From NCBI RefSeq assembly GCF_027474525.2, contig NZ_CP114882.2, positions 3,388,144 through 3,452,143 of the forward strand: a stretch of DNA of 64,000 bases, written 5' to 3'. Shown here piece after piece: positions 55,601 through 63,816 of the stretch (position 1 is its first letter; the number at the start of each line of letters is the position of its first letter). The notes beneath the pieces are model-generated. The model saw nothing but the letters and a program-made list of their open reading frames with translations. It searched no databases and was not told the origin of the DNA. The stretch comes from Flavobacterium lacustre (GTDB lineage Bacteria > Bacteroidota > Bacteroidia > Flavobacteriales > Flavobacteriaceae). The translations under genes and the position numbers were made by a program.

Positions 55601-56179
55601 CTATTGACCTATAACAACTTTAGGAAAACGGATAATTTTATCGCCTAATTTATATCCTTTTTCAAGAACATCAACGATTTTCCCTTTCATTTTATCTGAA
55701 GGTGCAGGAATTTGAGTAATTGCCTCAGCAAAATCAGCATCAAAACTGTCTCCGGCTTTAACCTCAACTTGCTCTAATCCTTTTGAAACTAAAGTAGATT
55801 TTAGTTTTTCGTGGATAAGTTCTACCCCTTTCAAAAGCAATTCATCTTCACTTTTGCTGATTTCAATCATGGCTCTGTCAAAATCATCTAAAACAGGAAG
55901 CATAGCAAGCAACACTTCTTGATTAGCGGTTTTAAACAACTCTATACGTTCTTTTGTAGTTCTTCTTTTGTAATTTTCAAACTCAGCAAATAGTCTTAGA
56001 AATTTATCTTTTTCTTTTGCTAAATCTTGTGTTAGTTGCTCTTCAACACTTAATTCCTCAATAATGATTTGTTCGCCATTTGCATTTTTTTCCAATGTTG
56101 CATCATCTATTTCTTGATCGATTTCTGTATTTTCAGTAGTCATAGTACTCTTGGTTTTAAAAAAATTCTTAAAGTTCAT
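55601..56179 (-). CDS. grpE: Nucleotide exchange factor GrpE
   Basis: The protein has 192 residues: an acidic coiled-coil N-terminal part (residues 20-90) with KDKFLRLFAEFENYKRR, then the GrpE C-terminal beta domain with GDSFDADFAEAI and the final KGYKLGDKIIRFPKVVI. GrpE releases ADP from DnaK and acts as a thermosensor. It is followed by dnaJ, but dnaK is not in the window. A second ATG at 56143 is less likely because the promoter is 16 bases before 56179. Confidence 0.95.
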   Translation of the reverse strand: MNFKNFFKTKSTMTTENTEIDQEIDDATLEKNANGEQIIIEELSVEEQLTQDLAKEKDKFLRLFAEFENYKRRTTKERIELFKTANQEVLLAMLPVLDDFDRAMIEISKSEDELLLKGVELIHEKLKSTLVSKGLEQVEVKAGDSFDADFAEAITQIPAPSDKMKGKIVDVLEKGYKLGDKIIRFPKVVIGQ

Positions 56180-56201
56180 TTTTTATTCTTTTTTTGGATT
56201 G

Positions 56202-56233
56202 CAAAAGTACTGCCAAATCTCGTAAAATGTCAA
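56202..56233 (-). promoter_or_regulatory. Promoter of the grpE-dnaJ operon
   Basis: On the minus strand TTG at 56231-56233 and TACTTTTG at 56202-56209 are 21 bases apart. This fits both consensus elements of Bacteroidota promoters and gives a leader of about 16 bases before the grpE ATG. Confidence 0.7.
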
Positions 56234-56449
56234 ATTGTCACCTTTTGAAACCATACTTTTTTAATTTAACAGCTTTAAATACTTTAGAAAAATCGATTGG
56301 CATCAAAAAAAATTTAATATAATTTTAAGACTATTTCGATTTAGTTTGGATAAGTTTGTACTCGTACTTTACTCAAGTATGCTATTTATATAACCCCTAT
56401 GAAATTAAGGTCCGTCTAAATAATTATTAATTCAACATTACCTTATATT

Positions 56450-56485
56450 AAAAAAAGCTTCGTTTAATCAACGAAGCTTTTTTTT
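56450..56485. terminator. Intrinsic terminator after hisS
   Basis: AAAAAAGCTTCGTT and AACGAAGCTTTTTT form a 14-bp stem around a TAATC loop with a T run on both strands. It follows the hisS stop by 7 bases on the minus strand. Confidence 0.88.
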
Positions 56486-56491
56486 ATGCGT

Positions 56492-57862
56492 TTAAATCAA
56501 GGCCTTTTTTAAACCTTCAAAATCAAGCGAAACTTGTTCTCCGGTACTTAAATTCTTCAACGAAAAAGTATTCGAAACCATTTCCTGATCGCCAACAATA
56601 ACTGCAAACGGAATATTTCTATTATCAGCATGTTGAAATTGTTTGGCCATCTTAGCGTTATCCGGATATAATTCTACTTTCGCTCCTGAATTTCTTAGTT
56701 CTTTTATGGCTTTCATGGCATAAAAAGCTTCTTTTTCACCGTAATTAATGAACAAGGCTTTTGAGGTTGCCGTAACCGTGTCCGGAAATAAATTCAATTC
56801 TTCGACAACCAAATAAATTCGGTCCAATCCGAAAGAAATCCCAACACCACTCATGTTTTTTAAACCAAAAATCCCGGTCAAATCATCATATCTTCCACCA
56901 CCGCCGATAGAACCCATCGAAACTGATTTTGGCGGAGCCACTTCAAAAATAGCACCTGTATAATAATTAAGTCCTCTGGCCAAAGTTACATCCAAATCTA
57001 AAATCGCAGTTGACAATCCCAGTGCTGTAACGTTGTCACAAATGAAACGCAATTCCTCCACTCCTTTCAGCCCTTCTTGCGATTCAGCAAGCAAAACCGA
57101 AAGTTGGTTTATTTTTTCAGATATTGTTCCAGTAAAACTAAAAAGCGGTTGCACTTTGATAATAGCTTCCTCTGAAATTCCTTTTTCAATCATTTCTTTT
57201 TTAACGCCGTCTTCCCCAATTTTATCCAGCTTATCTAGCGCTACGGTGAAATCAATCAACTTATCGGAAGCGCCAATGACTTCGGCAATTCCGGATAATA
57301 TTTTTCGGTTATTGATTTTTACCGTTACTCCTTCTAAACCCAAAGCAGTAAAAACAGTATCATATAATTGTACCAACTCCACTTCCTGCCACAATGATTT
57401 AGAACCAACCACATCTGCATCACATTGAAAAAATTCTCTAAAACGGCCTTTTTGCGGGCGATCGGCACGCCAAACCGGCTGAATTTGGTATCTTTTGAAA
57501 GGAAATTCAATATCATTTTGATGTTGCACCACATAACGGGCAAACGGCACAGTGAGGTCATAACGCAACGCTTTCTCGGAAATACTTGACGTTAATTTGG
57601 TACTGTCTTTATTCTCTAAATGTGTAGTATTGGCTTTAGCCAAATAATCCCCGGAATTCAATATCTTAAAAATCAAACGATCACCTTCTTCGCCGTATTT
57701 CCCCATTAAGGTTTCGGAATTTTCAAAAGAGGGTGTTTCTATCGGTTGAAAACCAAATTTTTCAAAATTACTTTTTATGATTTGAATAATATATTGACGT
57801 TTTGCCACCTCTGTTGGTGAGAAATCTCTTGTTCCTTTTGGAATACTTGGTTTTGATGCCAT
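56492..57862 (-). CDS. hisS: Histidyl-tRNA synthetase
   Basis: The protein has 456 residues. Class II motifs are present: [13 protein letters not shown] (motif 2), [10 protein letters not shown] and [11 protein letters not shown] (motif 3), and the histidine-specific block [16 protein letters not shown]-terminal anticodon-binding domain of about 100 residues follows. It charges tRNA(His). A perfect 10-bp hairpin lies in its leader at 57890-57913. Confidence 0.96.
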   Translation of the reverse strand: MASKPSIPKGTRDFSPTEVAKRQYIIQIIKSNFEKFGFQPIETPSFENSETLMGKYGEEGDRLIFKILNSGDYLAKANTTHLENKDSTKLTSSISEKALRYDLTVPFARYVVQHQNDIEFPFKRYQIQPVWRADRPQKGRFREFFQCDADVVGSKSLWQEVELVQLYDTVFTALGLEGVTVKINNRKILSGIAEVIGASDKLIDFTVALDKLDKIGEDGVKKEMIEKGISEEAIIKVQPLFSFTGTISEKINQLSVLLAESQEGLKGVEELRFICDNVTALGLSTAILDLDVTLARGLNYYTGAIFEVAPPKSVSMGSIGGGGRYDDLTGIFGLKNMSGVGISFGLDRIYLVVEELNLFPDTVTATSKALFINYGEKEAFYAMKAIKELRNSGAKVELYPDNAKMAKQFQHADNRNIPFAVIVGDQEMVSNTFSLKNLSTGEQVSLDFEGLKKALI

Positions 57863-57889
57863 TGTTACTTTACGAATTATGAATTATGG

Positions 57890-57913
57890 ATTACAATTTT
57901 TTGAAATTGTAAT
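57890..57913 (-). promoter_or_regulatory. Perfect hairpin in the hisS leader
   Basis: ATTACAATTT and AAATTGTAAT pair perfectly around a four-base loop, 28 bases upstream of the hisS ATG. It may be a leader RNA structure or an operator. Confidence 0.5.
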
Positions 57914-57979
57914 TCTGTGCAAATATCTTATTTTTAAAATTATTCTGTTAAAAAAATAGTGTCTTTTATTTACAGCGTC

Positions 57980-58126
57980 CTTAGCCCAGATAGAAATGGA
58001 AAGCCCGGACTGAAAAAGACTAATTTTTCTTGCCCAGAAAGAGCGACCAAGGGAAGCTCCTTTCGGGGCGTAGAAAAATAGTTTTTTGAGGGAGGACTTG
58101 TAATGGAAAGCTGGAAATAGCTCCTG
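57980..58126 (-). repeat. Interspersed intergenic repeat, copy B
   Basis: Its reverse complement matches copy A (45561-45707) over its whole length: AGGAGCTATTTCCAGCT, then AGGAGCTTCC, TTGGTCGCTCT and CTATCTGGGCTAAG. It is in the opposite orientation, 12.4 kb away, and likewise non-coding and intergenic, ending 69 bases before the permease gene. Confidence 0.75.
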
Positions 58127-58195
58127 AAAAAATAATTATTCTTTTAGGAAAACAAACTTGTAACAAAAATTGTATTTTCGTGTCAAATAGCCACT

Positions 58196-59437
58196 ATGTT
58201 TAAATTATTTAAAGAAAATATCCGAATTGCTTTTGGTTCTATCCGAACACAATTGCTGCGAACTATACTTACTGTATTGATTATTGCTATTGGAATCACG
58301 GCTTTGGTGGGAATTCTTACTGTTGTTTCGGCTCTGGAAAACACTATTTCAACAGATTTTGCTTCGATGGGCGCAAATACGTTCAACATTAATCAATACG
58401 AAAATACGACGCGAAACCGTGGTCGTGATGAACGCGAAATTATCAATCCTATTATTTCTTATCCGGAAGCGGTTGCGTTCAAAAACAAATTTAATTATCC
58501 TTTTACGGAAACTTCTCTTTCGTTTACAGCCACTTCCTCGGCAGAAGTAAAATATGAATCGACAAAAACCGACCCCGAAATTAGCATTGTTGGTGTTGAC
58601 GAACATTTTATAACTAATTCTGGTTTGGAAACGAGTTTAGGACGAAATTTTACCAATTTTGATATCGACAACAACACTTATGTTTGTATTGTAGGTTCTG
58701 ATTTTGAAAAAGGATTGCTAAAAGACATCAATCCTATTGACAAGACCATTTCGATTCGAGGTGCGAAATTTAAAGTTATCGGAGTGCTGAAAGAGAAAGG
58801 CTCAACCTTTGGCAACAGCCAAGATTTAAGGGTTTTAATTCCGATACAAGTGGCGCGTTCTTTGTTTACGGCACCCAATATCAATTATACGATGAGTGTT
58901 ATGGTCAGCAAAAAAGAATTGCTGGATCAGGCTATTGATAATGCGACCAGCACGATGCGAAGAGTTCGAAAATTGAGTCCAATTCGGGATAATAATTTTG
59001 GAGTGGTGCGAAGCGATGATCTTATTAACCGAATTTTGGGGATTACAAAATACTTGGGTTGGGCTTCATGGATTATCAGTATTATAACAATTCTGGGGTC
59101 TTCGATTGCTTTAATGAATATCATGATTGTTTCGGTAACGGAACGTACTCGCGAGATTGGAGTTCGTAAAGCGTTGGGCGCCAAAAGAACAACTATTGCT
59201 TTTCAGTTTTTTATTGAAACCTTACTTATTGGCCAATTTGGCGGTTTGGTGGGAATTGTTTTAGGGATTCTGATTGGTTTTGGAATTTCAACAGCTATGA
59301 ATTTTGTGTTTGTAATTCCGTGGGGCGCTATTTTAGCCGCCTTTGCAACTAGTTTTTCAGTAGCTATTGTTTCCGGATTATATCCTGCTTTAAAAGCCTC
59401 AAAACTTGACCCGATTGAAGCGTTGCGTTATGAGTAA
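58196..59437 (+). CDS. MacB-type ABC transporter permease
   Basis: The protein has 413 residues with an N-terminal helix near 20-45, a periplasmic MacB-like domain of about 220 residues and three C-terminal helices. Family blocks are NIMIVSVTERTREIGVRKALGAKR and the final GLYPALKASKLDPIEALRYE. MacB-type permeases couple cytoplasmic ATP use to mechanical work on outer partners. No ATPase or membrane-fusion gene is adjacent, so partners are elsewhere. Confidence 0.9.
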   Translation: MFKLFKENIRIAFGSIRTQLLRTILTVLIIAIGITALVGILTVVSALENTISTDFASMGANTFNINQYENTTRNRGRDEREIINPIISYPEAVAFKNKFNYPFTETSLSFTATSSAEVKYESTKTDPEISIVGVDEHFITNSGLETSLGRNFTNFDIDNNTYVCIVGSDFEKGLLKDINPIDKTISIRGAKFKVIGVLKEKGSTFGNSQDLRVLIPIQVARSLFTAPNINYTMSVMVSKKELLDQAIDNATSTMRRVRKLSPIRDNNFGVVRSDDLINRILGITKYLGWASWIISIITILGSSIALMNIMIVSVTERTREIGVRKALGAKRTTIAFQFFIETLLIGQFGGLVGIVLGILIGFGISTAMNFVFVIPWGAILAAFATSFSVAIVSGLYPALKASKLDPIEALRYE

Positions 59438-59470
59438 TGTAAATTCATTTGATACTTTATACCATTTAAT

Positions 59471-59502
59471 AAAAAACGTCTTGATTGCTCAAGACGTTTT
59501 TT
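59471..59502. terminator. Bidirectional terminator after the MacB-like permease
   Basis: AAAAAACGTCTTGA and TCAAGACGTTTTTT form a 14-bp stem with a four-base loop and T runs on both strands; it lies between convergent genes. Confidence 0.9.
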
Positions 59503-59545
59503 ATGGCTTATTTTCTAAAGTTTTTTTGTTTCCAATCTAAACCTG

Positions 59546-60403
59546 TTAGCTGAAACTGGCTTTGGTCATTCTGTCGTTCCCGTAAATATCTTTTCTTAAT
59601 TCGACCGTTTTGAAGTTCATTTTTTCGAGCAAATCAACCATTTCTTTACCTAAATACTGATTGATTTCAAAATACAATTGTCCGTTTGGCAAAAGATTTT
59701 TCTGTGCCAATTGGGCTATTTTTTTATAAAAAACTAAAGCATCATTATCGGCAACAAAAAGCGCTAAATGTGGTTCGTTTTCTAAAACATTTTTCTTGAT
59801 TTCCTCTTTTTCTAAATTTCGAACATACGGAGGATTCGAAATAATGATATCAAACTGCTGGAGCAAATCTACGGTTTCCAGAATATTTTGATGGATAAAA
59901 GTAACATTCACCAAATTATTTGCTGCGTTTATTTTGGCTGTAGCCAAAGCATCTTCAGAAACATCTAATGCAAAAACAGTTGCATCGGGAAGATTTTTCG
60001 CCAATGAAATAGCGATACAACCACTTCCGGTTCCAATATCCAAAATTTTTACTTTTTGACTTTCGACTTTCGGTTTTTGACTTTCTAAAATCCATTCGAC
60101 TAATTCCTCCGTTTCCGGCCTTGGAATCAAAACAGCAGCATTGACTTCGAAATCCAGCCCATAAAAACTAGTTTTCCCTAATAGATATTGTATCGGAATT
60201 TCATGTTTTAATTGTTTCAAAATCGCATTCCAAACTCCTATTTCTTCTTCCGAAAAAACCAAATCAGGATGCAAAGCCAAATCAATTCTTTTTAATTGCT
60301 GTTTTTCTTCGAGTATTAAATAGAAAAAACTCTCCGCTTCTCCGGCATCATAAATTGGAGTAAGTTCTTGGATAAATTGCGTTCTGTATTCTTTTATGTT
60401 CAT
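59546..60403 (-). CDS. prmC: Release factor glutamine methyltransferase PrmC
   Basis: The protein has 285 residues. The SAM motif is ILDIGTGSGCIAISLAK and the catalytic motif is ISNPPYV. An N-terminal helical domain precedes them. PrmC methylates the glutamine of the GGQ motif in RF1 and RF2. It is probably co-transcribed with the GNAT gene, which starts 25 bases upstream. Confidence 0.94.
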   Translation of the reverse strand: MNIKEYRTQFIQELTPIYDAGEAESFFYLILEEKQQLKRIDLALHPDLVFSEEEIGVWNAILKQLKHEIPIQYLLGKTSFYGLDFEVNAAVLIPRPETEELVEWILESQKPKVESQKVKILDIGTGSGCIAISLAKNLPDATVFALDVSEDALATAKINAANNLVNVTFIHQNILETVDLLQQFDIIISNPPYVRNLEKEEIKKNVLENEPHLALFVADNDALVFYKKIAQLAQKNLLPNGQLYFEINQYLGKEMVDLLEKMNFKTVELRKDIYGNDRMTKASFS

Positions 60404-60428
60404 TTTATTGATTTTCCGATTCTATATA

Positions 60429-60917
60429 TTAATGCAATTCTTTCAACATCCAAACCGGACAGCTAGTGTGACCTGTACTTCCCATCGAAGCACAAATATA
60501 TTCAAATCCCGATTTTGTATATAATTTTTGAGCGGCATGCATAAAAGGCATCGTTTCAAGATAACATTTTTCAAAACCAAAATCTTTCGCACTTTGCAAA
60601 CAAGTAGCCATCATTTGAGTTCCTATTCCCAAACCACGTGTTTCCGGCAAAAAATACATTTTTTGCAATTCACAAATTGTTTCTGCTTCATTTTCTAATG
60701 GAGCAATTCCGGCTGAACCTACAATCTTTCCGTCACTTTCAACAACATAATAAACCGATTTAGGTTTGTTATATTCCTCAAACATTAAATCTAAATACGG
60801 GTCTTCGTAAGCAGTTCCTACTTTTGGAATATTCAATTCGTCAAAAACAGCACGTATCAATTGTGCTACCGCTGCATTGTCTTTTTTTTCTATTTTTCTG
60901 ATAACCCAATTCTTCAT
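60429..60917 (-). CDS. GNAT-family N-acetyltransferase
   Basis: The protein has 162 residues. The acetyl-CoA loop is RGLGIG in LPETRGLGIGTQMM, preceded by a VGSAGIAPLE strand, and followed by LETMPFMHAAQKLYTKSGF, where the tyrosine typically acts as general acid. The substrate is unknown. A -7 element lies at 60942-60949. Confidence 0.87.
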   Translation of the reverse strand: MKNWVIRKIEKKDNAAVAQLIRAVFDELNIPKVGTAYEDPYLDLMFEEYNKPKSVYYVVESDGKIVGSAGIAPLENEAETICELQKMYFLPETRGLGIGTQMMATCLQSAKDFGFEKCYLETMPFMHAAQKLYTKSGFEYICASMGSTGHTSCPVWMLKELH

Positions 60918-60941
60918 TTTTTCAGCAACTAATTAAGAGTA

Positions 60942-60949
60942 CAAAAATA
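60942..60949 (-). promoter_or_regulatory. -7 promoter element for the GNAT-prmC operon
   Basis: TATTTTTG on the minus strand matches TAnnTTTG, about 25 bases before the ATG. Confidence 0.55.
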
Positions 60950-61008
60950 GCCATTGTTTATTGTTCTTTTCTAAAGTTTTAAAACTAAATCTTAAACTCA
61001 AAAATTAG

Positions 61009-61016
61009 TACTTTTG
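61009..61016 (+). promoter_or_regulatory. -7 promoter element of ribD
   Basis: TACTTTTG is an exact TAnnTTTG match. Its last base is 5 bases before the GTG at 61021, so the transcript would begin at or near the start codon. Confidence 0.65.
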
Positions 61017-61020
61017 TAAA

Positions 61021-62085
61021 GTGAAACTACATGAAAAATACATAAAACGCTGCATTGAACTAGCCAAAAATGGCTTAGGAACCACGTATCCCAACCCAAT
61101 GGTAGGAAGTGTGATTGTTTATGAAGACCAAATAATCGGGGAAGGCTGGCACAAAAAAGCGGGTGAACCCCATGCCGAAGTTAATGCCATAAACGCTGTA
61201 AAGGACAAGTCTTTATTGAAAAAAGCGACTATTTACGTGAGTTTAGAACCCTGCAGTCATTTTGGAAAAACGCCTCCTTGTTGCGATTTGATTATCAAAA
61301 ATAAAATTCCTAATGTAGTTGTAGGAACTGTAGATCCTAATATAAAAGTCGCAGGAAACGGTATCAAAAAACTAATCGAAGCCGGCGCAACGGTCTCAGT
61401 TGGCGTACTTGAATCGGAGTGTTACGAATTGAATAAGCGCTTTTTTACTTTTCACGAAAAGAAAAGACCTTATATTATTCTAAAATGGGCCGAAACCAAA
61501 GATGGTTTTATCGCTCCCCATCCTATTCTTCGGGAAACGGAAAATGACAAGGAGAAAAAACCGTTTTGGATAACCAATACATATTCCAGACAATTAGTCC
61601 ATAAATGGCGAACCGAAGAACCAGCCATTCTTGTGGGAACCCAGACAGCAGTTGATGATAATCCGAAACTTGATGCACGCGATTGGTTTGGAAACAATCC
61701 CGTGCGATTAGTCATTGACCAGAATAATCGCATTCCGAAAGACCATAATCTATTTAACAATCAAGTTAAAACTATACTATTTTCAAAATCGAAAACAACT
61801 GTTGAAAAAGAAAACACTATCTTTGAAGTGATTGATTTTGAACTCAATATAGCCGAACAAATTACAACTGTATTATACCAACACCAAATTCAATCCGTAA
61901 TTATAGAAGGCGGAAGACAAACTTTGCAGACTTTTATTGATGCTAATTTGTGGGATGAAGCGCGAATATTTATTGGAACTGCTTCTTTTAAAGAAGGAAC
62001 AAAAGCACCAATAATTACCCGAAAAAACATTGAAAAACACGCTGTTTACACCGATGAATTACTAATACTGAGAAACCATGATTAA
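61021..62085 (+). CDS. ribD: Bifunctional riboflavin deaminase-reductase RibD
   Basis: The protein has 354 residues. The N-terminal deaminase has the zinc and catalytic residues H51 and E53 (HAEVNAI), C78 and C87 (PCSHFGKTPPCC). The C-terminal reductase domain follows, starting near RPYIILKWAETKDGF and ending with LIILRNHD. It carries out the second and third steps of riboflavin synthesis. The start is GTG; an ATG at 61031 is out of frame. Other rib genes are absent here. Confidence 0.94.
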   Translation: MKLHEKYIKRCIELAKNGLGTTYPNPMVGSVIVYEDQIIGEGWHKKAGEPHAEVNAINAVKDKSLLKKATIYVSLEPCSHFGKTPPCCDLIIKNKIPNVVVGTVDPNIKVAGNGIKKLIEAGATVSVGVLESECYELNKRFFTFHEKKRPYIILKWAETKDGFIAPHPILRETENDKEKKPFWITNTYSRQLVHKWRTEEPAILVGTQTAVDDNPKLDARDWFGNNPVRLVIDQNNRIPKDHNLFNNQVKTILFSKSKTTVEKENTIFEVIDFELNIAEQITTVLYQHQIQSVIIEGGRQTLQTFIDANLWDEARIFIGTASFKEGTKAPIITRKNIEKHAVYTDELLILRNHD

Positions 62086-62680
62086 TGCTATCATTTTTGA
62101 TTTTGGAGATGTATTTATCAATTTAGATAAAAAAGCTACTATGGATGGCCTGCAAAAACTAGGCTTATCGGAATGGAATAGTGATTTAGACCAATTGAAT
62201 CAACAGTTTGAAATGGGACAGATCACACCGGAAAATTTTATTTCGGGATTTCAAGAACACATGCCTAAAGCTTCTGCCGAAGAAATTCTGGCTGCCTGGA
62301 ATGCCATACTTTTAGACTTTCCTTTGTACCGATTAGAATTTTTGCAAATGCTTTCTAAGAAATACCGGTTATTCCTTTTGAGTAATACGGATTCCATTCA
62401 TATTGAAACTTTCGAACAAAAAAGTGGCGCTTCCTTTTACAGTCATTTTTATCAATGTTTTGAAAAAGTCTATTTTTCATTTGAAATCGGGATGAGAAAA
62501 CCCAATCCCGAAATTTATAATTATGTGTTAAACAAACATGATTTATCGGCAAAAAGAACTTTATTTATCGATGACAAAAAAGAAAATACTGATGCTGCAA
62601 AAGCTTTGGGAATTCAGGTTTGGAATTTACAGGTAGGCCAAGAAGATGTTGTTGACTTATTTGAAAAAAAAATAATTTAA
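62078..62680 (+). CDS. HAD-superfamily hydrolase (YihX-like)
   Basis: The protein has 200 residues. Motif I is FDFGDV near residue 7, motif II is LLSNTDS, the lysine sits in RKPNPEIY, and motif IV is LFIDDKKENTDAA. Related enzymes dephosphorylate alpha-glucose-1-phosphate or other sugar phosphates; a role in flavin mononucleotide or riboflavin intermediates is possible because it overlaps ribD by 8 bases. This is inference. Confidence 0.86.
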   Translation: MINAIIFDFGDVFINLDKKATMDGLQKLGLSEWNSDLDQLNQQFEMGQITPENFISGFQEHMPKASAEEILAAWNAILLDFPLYRLEFLQMLSKKYRLFLLSNTDSIHIETFEQKSGASFYSHFYQCFEKVYFSFEIGMRKPNPEIYNYVLNKHDLSAKRTLFIDDKKENTDAAKALGIQVWNLQVGQEDVVDLFEKKII

Positions 62681-62692
62681 AAAAATCAAAGA

Positions 62693-62754
62693 CAATGGCA
62701 ACCCCATTTTGAAATTGGAATTGATTTTTGAACTTGATGTTGATATTGCCATTG
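62693..62754. repeat. Inverted repeat upstream of the YigZ gene
   Basis: CAATGGCAA at 62693-62701 and TTGCCATTG at 62746-62754 are exact complements. The right arm is 4 bases before the YigZ start, so a leader hairpin with a loop of 44 bases is possible. Confidence 0.4.
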
Positions 62755-62758
62755 CACA

Positions 62759-63382
62759 ATGAAAGACACTTATAATACTATTGCATTTCCATCCGAAGAA
62801 ACCCTTTTTAAAGAAAAAAACAGTAAATTCTTTGGCTATGCCTTCCCTATTGAATCCGAAGATGAAGTAAAACCCATCACAGACCACTTACGAAAACAGC
62901 ACCCGAATGCCTGTCATTACTGCTATGCGTATCAATTAGGCGCCGACTCAATAACTTACAGAGCAAATGATGACGGTGAACCAAGCAATACAGCAGGAAT
63001 GCCAATATACGGTCAAATTCAATCTTTTGGAGTAACAAATATTTTATTAGTTGTTGTTCGGATTTTTGGTGGTGTAAAGTTAGGAGTCGGCGGATTGATT
63101 TCTGCTTACAGATTGAGTGCGCAACTCACACTTGAAACCTGTACAATAATTGAAAAAACAATCGATGTTCATTATACCATCTCTTTTGATTATAAAAATA
63201 TGAATAAAGTGATGCGTGTTATTAAAGAAAAAAAACTTGAAATTGTCGTACAAGAAATGGAAATAAACCAAGATTCGGGGTTACCAATTGGTAAAATTGA
63301 AATCAAAACCCGAAAAAAAAATGCCGAAACAATATTCGACATTTTTAATTCAATGTTTGAAATCGATATAAAACGACTCTAA
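62759..63382 (+). CDS. YigZ/IMPACT-family protein
   Basis: The protein has 207 residues. The diagnostic run is RANDDGEPSNTAG followed by VVRIFGGVKLGVGGL. An N-terminal nucleotide/ribosome-associated domain and a C-terminal half are present. YigZ relatives are translation-linked; precise function is unclear. It converges on the thioesterase gene with 29 bases between stops. Confidence 0.9.
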   Translation: MKDTYNTIAFPSEETLFKEKNSKFFGYAFPIESEDEVKPITDHLRKQHPNACHYCYAYQLGADSITYRANDDGEPSNTAGMPIYGQIQSFGVTNILLVVVRIFGGVKLGVGGLISAYRLSAQLTLETCTIIEKTIDVHYTISFDYKNMNKVMRVIKEKKLEIVVQEMEINQDSGLPIGKIEIKTRKKNAETIFDIFNSMFEIDIKRL

Positions 63383-63411
63383 TTAAGCTTCAAAATTGCT
63401 TCTTTTACAAT

Positions 63412-63816
63412 TTATTCCATCGTTTTTAACAATTCTAAAATATAATCAGGAGGCGCTGTTGGACGACCCGTTTTTAGAGACACAAAAACCAAAATAAATT
63501 GGGCAGTTGTTAATAACTCTTTTGATTCGTTATAAATAGCACAATCAAATTCTATCTTCACTGACGACTGACTTTTGAAAACAGTATGAACGGTGAGCAG
63601 CTCATCATATCGTGCTGATTTTTTGTAATTTATATTCATGGAAACAATTGGTAGCGCAATACCGCTTTCCTCCATACTTTTATACGAAATCCCTTTGTTT
63701 CTAAGCCATTCCACTCGTCCTATCTCAAAATAAGGAATGTAATTTCCATGGTAAACTACGCCCATTTGATCGGTTTCGGAATAGCGAACACGAACTTCTA
63801 TTTGATGATCTTTCAT
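63412..63816 (-). CDS. Hotdog-fold acyl-CoA thioesterase (YbgC-like)
   Basis: The protein has 134 residues. The catalytic aspartate D16 lies in RYSETDQMGVVYHGNYIPYFE, the helix motif of the 4-hydroxybenzoyl-CoA thioesterase family. The substrate is unknown; YbgC acts on short acyl-CoA. It is the last complete gene in the window; the following 184 bases are AT-rich. Confidence 0.9.
   Translation of the reverse strand: MKDHQIEVRVRYSETDQMGVVYHGNYIPYFEIGRVEWLRNKGISYKSMEESGIALPIVSMNINYKKSARYDELLTVHTVFKSQSSVKIEFDCAIYNESKELLTTAQFILVFVSLKTGRPTAPPDYILELLKTME

Larger units (their letters stand above)
56180..56491. other. Intergenic region of 312 bases between grpE and hisS
   Basis: It contains the grpE promoter on its left and the hisS terminator on its right. 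Between them, an AT-rich stretch (about 56240-56445) holds a short hairpin, TACTT..AAGTA around 56370, but no gene or RNA was recognised. Confidence 0.5.
57863..58195. other. Intergenic region of 333 bases between hisS and the permease gene
   Basis: It contains the hisS leader hairpin, then interspersed repeat copy B (57980-58126), then a short AT-rich stretch before the ATG of the permease. No gene was recognised. Confidence 0.6.

Noticed and set aside
56395..56420. Possible small coding region beginning ATGAAATTAAGG
   Set aside because: It ends after six codons and shows no ribosome site or conservation that can be judged here.
61031..61045. ATG-started reading frame inside the 5' end of ribD
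   Set aside because: It stops after four codons and is out of frame with RibD; the GTG at 61021 gives the expected N-terminus.
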